From Cytobacillus praedii (GTDB lineage Bacteria; Bacillota; Bacilli; Bacillales; Cytobacillaceae): DNA of 64,000 nucleotides. Positions 27,460 through 35,800 of the stretch are shown here, one piece after another. Both the position numbers and the translations under genes were made by a program. Position 1 is the first letter of the stretch. Every line of letters starts with the position of its first letter. The notes beneath the pieces are model-generated. The model was given only the letters and a program-made list of their open reading frames with translations, was not told the origin of the DNA and did no database searches. The stretch lies in assembly GCF_001439605.1 (NCBI RefSeq), contig NZ_LMBX01000001.1, positions 324,500-388,499 of the forward strand, given 5' to 3'.

Positions 27460-27777
27460 ATGTCTCCTTCAAGAATATTGAAGTGGCTAACTGGTGCTCT
27501 TGAAGCCATTTTAGGAATTCCTGTTTTAGGTGCTACAATCGTTGTCGGTCTATTATGGATTCCTTTAGCAATCATGCTAGTATTACATATTATTACTTTA
27601 GTTTTAACTAAAAAAGATGGCGGCGCTTCAGCAGGCAGTATACTAGGAATTGTAACTTCCTGTGTAGCTTGGATCCCGTTTGTTGGAATGATCATGCATA
27701 TATTATCTGCTATATTCCTTATGATTGATGCTTCAAAAAAGGACCAAAAATCTGCGGTAAATGAATATATTGCCTAA
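27460..27777 (+). CDS. Small integral membrane protein, three to four helices
   Basis: The 105 residues have hydrophobic segments at about 12-30, 34-50 and 62-92, and a polar Lys-rich tail (DASKKDQKSAVNEYIA). Glycine-rich helices (GALEAILGIPVLGATIVVG) suggest tight packing. AAGGTGG precedes the ATG by 9 bases. A terminator follows at once, so the gene is monocistronic. No family was recognised. Confidence 0.7.
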   Translation: MSPSRILKWLTGALEAILGIPVLGATIVVGLLWIPLAIMLVLHIITLVLTKKDGGASAGSILGIVTSCVAWIPFVGMIMHILSAIFLMIDASKKDQKSAVNEYIA

Positions 27778-27787
27778 TTAAAGAGTA

Positions 27788-27820
27788 GTCGTCCTCAATA
27801 TGCAGGGCGGCTTTTTTAAT
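27788..27820 (+). terminator. Terminator after the small membrane protein gene
   Basis: GTCGTCCT / AGGGCGGC stem (with G-U pairs) followed by TTTTTT. Confidence 0.75.
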
Positions 27821-27937
27821 TGATTAGTAAATAGGGTGAGTCTAAAAGCATTTGTAAACTATAATGGATAGATGAATTTTTGTAGAGATTACGGATGTAA
27901 GCTATAGTAATAATATAACTAAAAAAGGAGACTTCCA

Positions 27938-28792
27938 ATGACGGTTTGGCTAAAATCAGCAATTAGTGATTTTGATGTAAGCTCTGCAATTGAAGAGATT
28001 GGGTTTATTGATTGGGGAACGAATCATCATATTTTTGCTGGCGATATTGTTTATATTTATATGGGAAAGCCTACACAAAAAATTATCTATAAGACGGAGT
28101 GTGTCAGGGATGATTTATCCGAAAAGGAGCTAACAGATTATAGTAAGTTCTATCGTGTTCCTTTATCGTCTTCCGCTGTTTCAAATCGAGTATCAAAAAA
28201 GTATATTCGACTACAGCCTATAATCAATTTAGAAAGATCCCTAGGTAATGAGCTTTCTCTAAATGAACTGGTTGCAAATGGGATGGCAAAATCTTATGTT
28301 CGGGATACGAGAAAATTAGAGAATAAGCCTGATCTAGTAAAATACATATATGAAGTAGAAGAAAAGATAGAGATGGATACGATCGATTCCTTGGTACCAA
28401 AAGGGATACCAAATACAGTTGCCGAACGTATGGTGAAAACAAGAATTGGACAAGGACTATTTAAGCAAAAGCTGTTATTGGAATCTCAGGAATGCTGTAT
28501 CTGCGGCCTATCAGAAATGAGTTTACTAATAGCCAGTCATATTAAACCATGGAAAGACTGTACATCAAATGAAAGATTGGATGAAAACAACGGTCTTCTA
28601 CTTTGCCCTGCTCATGATGCATTATTTGATAAAGGCTATATTACATTCAGTAACGATGGAAAAATGGTGATTTCCTCGAGACTGGACGAAGCAACTAAAA
28701 GGTTAATGAATATTGACTCGAGCAGTAAAATAAAACTATCCAAAAATAATAAAAAGTACATGGCTTTTCATCGAAGTAAGATTTTTAAGTGA
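27938..28792 (+). CDS. HNH endonuclease with N-terminal PUA/EVE-like domain
   Basis: The C-terminal domain is an HNH_2-type nuclease: CCICG near 187, the catalytic His in IASHIKPWKDC near 200, then NNGLLLCPAHDALFDKGYITF near 217-237. The first about 130 residues (MTVWLKSAISDFDVSSAIEE, then AGDIVYIYMGKPTQKIIYK) resemble PUA/EVE-like domains that read modified bases. This layout is typical of modification-dependent (type IV-like) restriction enzymes. No methyltransferase is nearby. The ribosome site is AAAGGAG. It heads a same-strand cassette with a GIY-YIG protein and an unknown protein. Confidence 0.75.
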   Translation: MTVWLKSAISDFDVSSAIEEIGFIDWGTNHHIFAGDIVYIYMGKPTQKIIYKTECVRDDLSEKELTDYSKFYRVPLSSSAVSNRVSKKYIRLQPIINLERSLGNELSLNELVANGMAKSYVRDTRKLENKPDLVKYIYEVEEKIEMDTIDSLVPKGIPNTVAERMVKTRIGQGLFKQKLLLESQECCICGLSEMSLLIASHIKPWKDCTSNERLDENNGLLLCPAHDALFDKGYITFSNDGKMVISSRLDEATKRLMNIDSSSKIKLSKNNKKYMAFHRSKIFK

Positions 28793-28851
28793 CAGGCATT
28801 TCGCTATTTTCAGAGTTGAATAGAGTTTAAAAAATGTATGGGGGCTAACTT

Positions 28852-29262
28852 TTGCAGAAAAAGGAATATACAGAAAAGAATTTAATCGATTGGGTTGATA
28901 TCTTTTCTTCAAAAATTGTAAATGGATTATCACTAACTTTCCGCAAAGAAGAACTGGACAATATTAGGAAAGATGATCGATTCGTAAAAGAAATAAGGAA
29001 AGATTGTGGGATTTATTATTTTGTTCAGGAAAACAAAGTTAAATATGTGGGACGAGCATTGCCATCTGTAGGATTAAAGTCAAGAATTCTTAACCAAATA
29101 AATGCCTTTGGTGATAAAGAATGGGATTGCGTCATTAAAGATATACATACTGAAATTGGGGTAATTATATTCAATGAAATTGAACAATGGCATTTTATTT
29201 CTGCATTAGAACATTACCTTATTGAAAAGCTTGAAAGGCCAGTCTTTAATAAAAGATGTTAG
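28852..29262 (+). CDS. GIY-YIG nuclease-like protein
   Basis: A 136-residue protein with the GIY-YIG layout: GIYYF near 53, YVGRA near 65, an Arg in KSRIL near 77, the metal-binding Glu in ALEHYLIEKL near 118, and the terminal Asn in VFNKR. The catalytic set appears complete. The start is TTG at 28852 after GGGGGC; the preceding ATG frame closes at once. It follows the HNH gene by 59 bases. A role in DNA cleavage is expected; the biological target is unknown. Confidence 0.7.
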   Translation: MQKKEYTEKNLIDWVDIFSSKIVNGLSLTFRKEELDNIRKDDRFVKEIRKDCGIYYFVQENKVKYVGRALPSVGLKSRILNQINAFGDKEWDCVIKDIHTEIGVIIFNEIEQWHFISALEHYLIEKLERPVFNKRC

Positions 29263-29313
29263 TGTTATGATTGGAAACCGCCATATATTGAAGGGAGGAT
29301 AGGTACCAGTAAA

Positions 29314-29763
29314 ATGAATGAAAAAGATGTTGAACTAGATACACTTAGAGTAGAGCTTTCTAGGTTCTTTTCGAGTCAAAAATACTTTATTGTCAAAAGC
29401 GAAGCTTCGGATCAAGGTGAATGTGATCATATATTTTTAAGTCCGCCATTACATTCATTATTATCGAAGAAGGATATTGATTTTAATCATGAAAAATATA
29501 CCTTTGGTGCGATACAAAGGGATAAAGACAAAATACGTCTCAGGTTTTATAAACGAAATATTGATCATTATAAGGGATTGAGAAGTGTATTTGAAAAGTA
29601 TAAATTAAAATCCCCTTTCTACAATCATAAGGACTCAAACGAGGCCTATTGTTTCGATTATTATATTGTTACCAAAAGCAAAAAGCCATTGATTGTTTCC
29701 GATCTGGAGTTATTAATAGAATACATAAGAAGAATTGTGATACTAGCAAAAAAGCATAAATGA
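29314..29763 (+). CDS. Unknown 149-residue soluble protein of the nuclease cassette
   Basis: A mixed alpha/beta protein with no membrane segment or signal peptide. Visible segments are FFSSQKYFIVKSEASDQGEC, the basic KIRLRFYKRNIDHYKG and a C-terminal helix LELLIEYIRRIVILAKKHK. No catalytic motif or family was recognised. A GGGAGG lies 15 bases before the ATG and a weaker AGG lies closer. Gene order and strand link it to the two nucleases upstream, so it may be a specificity, immunity or accessory factor; this is inference only. Confidence 0.6.
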   Translation: MNEKDVELDTLRVELSRFFSSQKYFIVKSEASDQGECDHIFLSPPLHSLLSKKDIDFNHEKYTFGAIQRDKDKIRLRFYKRNIDHYKGLRSVFEKYKLKSPFYNHKDSNEAYCFDYYIVTKSKKPLIVSDLELLIEYIRRIVILAKKHK

Positions 29764-29828
29764 TAATTGCTTTACAAGTTATTTAGTCTAACTAATTTCC
29801 TATTACTGAGTTAGCTGTAATAGAAGGC

Positions 29829-29857
29829 ATGGCGGTTGCAAGATAAGCAACCGCCTA
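29829..29857. other. GC-rich hairpin after the nuclease cassette
   Basis: GGCGGTTGC / GCAACCGCC around AAGATAA. The T tract is missing, so it is a weak terminator candidate for the cassette (+) or for the convergent ComK-like gene (-). Confidence 0.5.
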
Positions 29858-29990
29858 TACCTATGCCGCAGAAAAAGCAGCGATAAAATGGAATATATTC
29901 TCTCGGATTAGGATCTTTTCTATGTATAAAAATAGTCCACCAGCTTGTAGCCTAATCCACTTTCATCTCTTTTGTTAAAAATTAATGATT

Positions 29991-30446
29991 TCATAGCTTT
30001 GTCATGTCTTCAAGCTGTTCCGCTTGCTTAATTTTACAATTAAAGGCTGCTAGTTTGTTTCTGATGAGTTTCGTTCTGCCATTGCTATATAGGATGATGG
30101 TTTGTCGGTTGAGGCTTCTTGTTCTTTTGATGTGAACGGGGTTGTACCAGACGCACTCACTATGCTTAGGTGATAGGGTGGGAAATATAACAATTCGATC
30201 AATTGGATTGACTAGAATGGGGCAATTATAGATATTGCCCAGCAGACTTCTGGCTGTCTTCGTGGCGCCCTTTAGATCATATCCAATGCATACAATGTTG
30301 TCTCTGATAATTTCAAGAGGTGATTTATCGACGAAGAAGGTCATTCCTGTTTCTGTTACGATGGTGCACAATTTTCCGTTGCGGTCATAATAACCTGTCA
30401 TTTCCATGAACTGTTTGTTGATGGTATAGCGGCTTTCCATAAACAA
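29991..30446 (-). CDS. comK: ComK-family competence transcription factor paralogue
   Basis: In Bacillus ComK activates late competence genes by binding paired AT-boxes. The 151-residue sequence follows ComK from start to end: an N-terminal region with FMEMTGYYDRNGKL, a central SPLEIIRDNIVCIGYDLKGA, then PILVNPIDRIVIFPTLSPKH and the signature ECVWYNPVHIKR. It is shorter than B. subtilis ComK (192), lacking the C-terminal part that is involved in oligomerisation and degradation there. The start is TTG at 30446, 9 bases after AAAGGAG. It lies 30 bases after an XRE regulator gene on the same strand, so the two may be co-expressed. Confidence 0.8.
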   Translation of the reverse strand: MFMESRYTINKQFMEMTGYYDRNGKLCTIVTETGMTFFVDKSPLEIIRDNIVCIGYDLKGATKTARSLLGNIYNCPILVNPIDRIVIFPTLSPKHSECVWYNPVHIKRTRSLNRQTIILYSNGRTKLIRNKLAAFNCKIKQAEQLEDMTKL

Positions 30447-30476
30447 GCGAATCGACTCCTTTATGTAAGATATTCA

Positions 30477-30758
30477 CTACTCCATTTGAACATTTAACCA
30501 ATGTGGATCCTTCTCACGAATCCGTGCTCTTTCTGCATCCATCTCAATTTCCTTCATAAATTCAGAAGCATTCATACCAAGGGCTGCGGCAAGTGAGTTA
30601 ATCGTGCTGAAAAGGGGCTCTTGTTGATCATTCTCAAGCAAACTAATAGTTTTTGTGTCAAGACCACTCTCCCAAGCAAGGTCCTCCTGTGATAACAACT
30701 TTATCTTTCTCCATCTTTTTAAAGTGACACCGATATACTTTAGTTTAAAGGTATGCAC
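30477..30758 (-). CDS. XRE-family transcriptional regulator
   Basis: A 93-residue Cro/C1-type HTH protein: TLKRWRKIKLLSQEDLAWES, then LDTKTISLLENDQQEP and FSTINSLAAALGM give the five-helix fold. A short charged tail (EMDAERARIREKDPHWL) follows. GTG at 30758 is 9 bases from GGAGG; a TTG two codons earlier is too close to it. The gene precedes the ComK-like gene by 30 bases and may regulate it. Confidence 0.8.
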   Translation of the reverse strand: MHTFKLKYIGVTLKRWRKIKLLSQEDLAWESGLDTKTISLLENDQQEPLFSTINSLAAALGMNASEFMKEIEMDAERARIREKDPHWLNVQME

Positions 30759-31137
30759 CAGCAATTTCCTCCTTTCAAAATTATTAGATAATATTGGGAA
30801 TATTTCTTACATGTAGGGTAGTACATAAATGTTTCTATAGGTAAACTTTTTCCAGAGTGAGAAATTAAATTAGACAAAAGTTTGTTTGCAGTATGGTGAA
30901 AAGTTCCTAGTCTCTACAAGGCTGGAGATGAAGTTGGAGCAGAAAAAAGAAATTGTTACATTCTCATGAACAATTGTCTTTTTACGATAAAAATAATAAG
31001 GATAGTAGAGTTTTGCATGTGTAAAGTTGCTATTATCGTATGAAAATAATCAGGAGAAAGAGAAAATGCTAATAAATAGTTTATAGGAAGAAGCAGGAAA
31101 AGGTTGTGATTTTTAGCCTCCTGCTTCCCATAAAAAC
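30759..31137. other. Intergenic region with an isolated terminator-like hairpin
   Basis: About 380 AT-rich bases. AAAAAAGAAATTGTT / AACAATTGTCTTTTT at 30943-30983 is a symmetrical hairpin with no gene ending just before it on either strand. GAAGCAGGA / TCCTGCTTC at about 31090-31129 is a likely terminator of the leftward sigma-factor gene. No ORF was supported. Confidence 0.5.
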
Positions 31138-31642
31138 TTAAAATACCTTATTTTCATTGATTGCCTTTCTAAGTTTATCTGTAGCTGCGGTTCTCCAGTT
31201 TTTCACTGCCTGACATGGATACCTTCTCTATAGCGGCTATTTCCTTTACAGTAAAGCCTTTTAAGCATGTATAAAGAACCCACTTTGTCTGATTTTCAGT
31301 GAGGGCCCCCGCCTTGCAATAGGAGAGAAGAATGTCTTCTTCCAAGGGGCAGGTGCAGAACTCATCCTCTATGAAATCTAAGACCTCCTCATTAACCGGA
31401 CAAGTATTTTCGATGTGCCTATTCGATTGGTTCATTTCCGTAAGAAGTTTTCCCTTGATAAAGGTGTAAGCATAATTAGTGAAGTTCCCTTTCTCGGGAT
31501 CAAACCGTCCATAAGCCTCCCATAAGGCGATAAGTCCAATTTGAAAGAACTCCTCCTTGTTCATATAAATATTTAAGGACGAAATAATTTTGTAAATCAT
31601 CGGCGTATATTGCTCCTTGACCTGTTCAAAGCTTTCCATCAT
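31138..31642 (-). pseudogene. Sigma-70 family sigma factor, frameshifted in region 4
   Basis: Region 2 is clear (QYTPMIYKIISSL, FFQIGLIALWEAYGRFDPEKG, NYAYTFIKGKLL). Region 4 begins normally (LTENQTKWVLYTCLKGFTVKEIAAIEKVSMS) but then changes frame and stops at 31175. In the other frame the expected recognition helix and tail appear (AVKNWRTAATDKLRKAINEN, stop at 31138). One extra G in the pair at 31209-31210 explains the shift. As written, the product lacks its -35-binding helix and should be inactive. The ATG pair at 31639-31642 follows AAGGGA. A sequencing error cannot be excluded. Confidence 0.75.
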
Positions 31643-31824
31643 AAATCCCTTCAGAAAGCGCGCTTTGCTCGTGTATTCCCGGGTTATCTACACCATAATG
31701 GAATGCTTAATTTTCAGCGAACAGCTCAAAGCTAGATTTAGAACAGAACAAGCAGGAAAGATGGAGAAAGGGACATCAAAATTGAAAATTGACCGAGAAA
31801 ACGAGAATTTAGGATATTTTTGAA

Positions 31825-32643
31825 TCAATCTTGATGTTTCCTTCTAAAGCTCAATTGCTCCTGTTTAGTTGAAAAGCCCAGCTCAAATAACTCCTCAAAA
31901 TAAAGCTCTGTCAATTTCTTATTTAAGATTCCATAGAAATAAGCAATCGGGTTTGCTACTCTGGCTGCTGATTTCATTTTTCGAATTAGCTGCTTAAAGG
32001 AATGGATAGCTAAAGTCGTTATCAGGTCGGTTTCACGCTCCCTGTTATGCTGGTAAGCGGCGATGGTGGTCATTCTCCAAAACTCTTCAATTAATTTGGC
32101 ATCAGGAAAGAAACATTTCATCAGTTGGACGAATGCATGAGGAACACGGTCACTTGTATAGGTATGGTCAAGTTCAGTCTCTTTACGTTTATTTTTATCT
32201 TTTATGATTGTTTTAGAAAGATTGGTAGTTTTATTAAGGGAGTTCATTTTTTCCTCTTTAGGTGGTTCACTGCTGGGAAAACGATTAAATACATACAAAT
32301 TACTAGACTGTGACCCATTTTTCCTTTCTGTTTCATAGACCGTTAGGATGCCTATTGCTGACACCTTGGCAACCATCCGTTTGAACGTAGAGCGGGAAAT
32401 TCCGTTTCCGCCATACTCTTCATGAATGGCCTTTAACACAGTACCGATCTTCGCATTACATACGCCGGGCACCTTCGCAGCAAAGCGGATTAGCCGTTTC
32501 AGCCCAACTAACTCTCCTTTCGTAAGCTTGTCCTTATGCACAGCTAGCCACATTTCGATATGCGTATTAAACGCCTGAAGATTCCTGAATTGTGAAAATG
32601 ACTCAAACTGTTCTACATTGCCTGATTTTATATTCATTTTCAT
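31825..32643 (-). CDS. Winged-HTH, replication-initiator-like DNA-binding protein
   Basis: The 272-residue protein has two parts. Residues about 45-130 look like a winged helix (KGELVGLKRLIRFAAKV, IGTVLKAIHEEYGGNGISRS, TFKRMVAKVSAIGILTVYET) as in plasmid or phage initiators and Bacillus 'cytosolic' HTH proteins. The C-terminal half is helical (VPHAFVQLMKCFFPDAK, YFYGILNKKLTELYFEELF). AAAGGGTGG precedes the ATG at 32643. It is upstream of, and on the same strand as, the defective sigma-factor gene. Function is unknown; the DNA-binding role is inferred. Confidence 0.55.
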   Translation of the reverse strand: MKMNIKSGNVEQFESFSQFRNLQAFNTHIEMWLAVHKDKLTKGELVGLKRLIRFAAKVPGVCNAKIGTVLKAIHEEYGGNGISRSTFKRMVAKVSAIGILTVYETERKNGSQSSNLYVFNRFPSSEPPKEEKMNSLNKTTNLSKTIIKDKNKRKETELDHTYTSDRVPHAFVQLMKCFFPDAKLIEEFWRMTTIAAYQHNRERETDLITTLAIHSFKQLIRKMKSAARVANPIAYFYGILNKKLTELYFEELFELGFSTKQEQLSFRRKHQD

Positions 32644-32770
32644 GCACCACCCTTTAATTGCTATATATCTAGTTGGGGTGGAAAAGGATAGGGTGTGTGA
32701 AAGATTCAATTGGTTTTCTAGTTAGGAATATAAAAGTCTAATAATTGTAAAAATAAAAACACTTCTTCCC

Positions 32771-32799
32771 TTGAATACCAATTTTGGAAATGATAGGAT
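32771..32799 (+). promoter_or_regulatory. Candidate sigma-A promoter of the giant SbsC-type protein
   Basis: TTGAAT (32771-32776), 17-base spacer, TAGGAT (32794-32799). Plausible position about 80 bases before the start codon, but the -10 box is weak. Confidence 0.35.
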
Positions 32800-32882
32800 G
32801 GTAATGGTGGATATAGGAATATTGTACTAGTTTTTCAACGGGGATATAGAAAAGTCTTGATCTAATAATGGTAGGGAAAGTT

Positions 32883-35800
32883 ATGACTTCAAAAAAATCA
32901 AAATCTGCTAAACTATTGGTGGTTTCTGGGGCAATGTTCGCTAGTTCGTTTGTTGCCGCAAATCCTGGAAAGGCAGAGGCAAGCTCTAATGCCGAAACAT
33001 TAGTGAAAAATGCGGAAAGTTTTGCAAACGCTTTAAAATGGGAAATTTCCTATGATCATCGTAAAATCGCCTATCCGAAAAATGTTTTCGATTATCCAAA
33101 CATGAAATTATTTAATGAGACAAAAGCGGCTATGTTCGCAGCTGAAAAAGCATTAAACAATGCAAGTGGAAGTGAAAAGCAAATATTAAAGGCACGACTT
33201 GACCAGAATGTAAAAACACATTACGACCGTGCAGTTAGATACATAGATTCAGTCACAGCTGGAAAGAAGATTCTAGCGAAAAGCGATGTGCTAAAAGAGA
33301 AGTTGGCAGCAAATATTATTGATGATTCGACAGAAAATGCGTACCACGCTCTTTCACGCGAGATTAAAAGACTCTCTCCAATTATGTACAAAACATATGG
33401 AAAATCAACAAGAGACGCGTTAGTCAAACATTATCAAGGACCTGCTTATCAAACAAAGGATGATGCACTATATCCTGTTTCAATTAAAATTGAGATCGAC
33501 CGATTAAATAAAGCGTTAACTGAGAAGGATACGGACAAGTCCATCCATCATACATCACTTTTAGAAAAGTACTTTATTGATGGTACTTCAAAAGGTCATT
33601 TAACAGAAGGATCTGAGCTATACAAGAAACTGTCTGATAGCTATAACGCTTCGTATAATAACTTCACTAAATTAGCGACAGTTCTAAAAGCAGATTCTAG
33701 CAATATTAATAACCCAACAGTTGTCGGAGGTACAGGGAATGCTGTTCAAAAGTACGACAATACAATTGTAATTACGGCAGGTAAGGGCCAGCATATTAAA
33801 TTAGCAAATGCGGAAGTTAACGGCAATATTGTTGTAAAAGGTGACCATACAGGTGCAGGAACAGTCCATTTAGAAAATGTAAAAGTAAATAAAGTCAACA
33901 ATTACGGTGGAGATATAATCGTTAATGATGTTGCTGAACATAGCTTGTACTTTATTAATTCAACTGCAGCTAATTTAAATGTAAACGATTCCAATGGTGC
34001 GAATATTGCGTTTATTTCCGGGCGAGTAAATGCAGTTAACATGGCAGAACAATCTGGTGCAAGAGGCGCGATTATACTTGAATCAAGACTTAAAGGCGCA
34101 GTCGGCCAGGTTAACATAGCCTCGAAAGGCACGGAGGAATCAAAAGGCGTTACCTTAAAAGGTGATTTCTCTGAGTCAAGAGTAAATGTTACAGGACAAG
34201 ACGCCCTAATCAGAGCAGCTGCCGATGCAAGAATAAAGGAAATTCTAGTAAGTATACAGGCGACTATTGAAGCGCAAAAAGGTGCCAACATCGAAACTCT
34301 TAACTTGGCCGCACAAAAAGCAGGACAAGCTATCGAACTAAGAGGAGATATGTCTAGAACTACGGTAAATATTTTGAACGCTAATGCCGATATTCGAGTA
34401 GCAAAAGACACACAAATTAAAGAAGTAAGAAAAGATCCAAGTGTTACAGGAAACGTGTCAATTGTAAACAACGGAACAATTGAAACGGCTACTGGTGTTA
34501 CGGTAGGGAATAATCCTCCGACGGGTACGACACCTCCTAGCTCTGGTGGGGGATCTGGTTCTAGTGGTGGTGGATCGACGCCTCCTGTTACCCAGCAAAC
34601 TCCTGCTCCTGATGCAACAAAAATTACAGTAACGAATAATCATAATAATCCAGATACAATTAAGGTGGATGGATTGAGAGTTGATGATGTTGTAAAAGTC
34701 TATGATGCAGCTGTAAACGGAACACTACTTGGCACAGCAACGGTTAAACAAGGGGAAACTTCTGTCATAATTGATAACTTACAATTAATCTCTCATGGTG
34801 GGAAAGTATACGTAACCGTAACAAGTGCAGGAAAAAAAGAAAGTACTAGGACAGAAAAGGTTTATACCACACAATCTTATACAATTATTGACCGGATTGC
34901 GGATCAATCAAAGGTAACCAATGTGAATATTAGTACTGGTGAAATTACAGTTGTTAGCGGTATAACTGTAAAAGAATTATATGATGGATTAAGCTCCCCA
35001 GTTGATGCGATATTTGAAGTGCAGGAATATATTGAGGGTGTCTGGTCAAAGGCTATAAATCTGTCTCAATTAGTAGTAAATACGAAGGATAGTCCAGAGA
35101 ATGGAGACCATCGTATCCTTGTAACTGCAAAGGATGGACAGAATACACAAGAATATAAAATAGTGGTTCGCGAGCAAACACAATTGGAACAAGCAACAAT
35201 TGCGGTAGAGAATTATGAAGCTGCAGTAAATACTCCTGATAAAGTAGAAGAGCTTGTAGGAAATAGCGCGGAGCTTCAGAAGCTTCTTTCATCATTTGTA
35301 CCAGCAGTAAATGCCATTCAAAAGCTATCTGGTGAGGAAAAAGCTAACCTTCAAAAACGATTGGATGCTGCACATAATATTGCAACAGCAGCTGATTTTG
35401 TAAACGGGTTACAGCTGGCTACAAAAAAAATTACGAATGAAAACTTAGCACAAATAAACAGAAAGCTTACCTCAGCAATGGGTAATGTAAGTTCACTACC
35501 TGATAATGAAATTAAAATTGTTTTGGAGAAATTGATTGAAGTTGAAAAGAAAAAAATTGATGCTGCGACTGAAGATGTTGAAGCGGGAGTTGTATTTGTC
35601 AAAAATCAAACAGATCTAGAACAGGCTTTAAATAGTGAAAAGGTTACTCACATAAAATTGGCTAGCGACATTACTATTAGCGCTCAGCTCATTATCAAAC
35701 AGGCGAATAAAATAATTGATGGGGCAGGGTATACTTTATTTGCGCAGTCATCATTCAAATATGCAGAACCTAATAAATCGGTCATAACTGTTTTAGGAGT

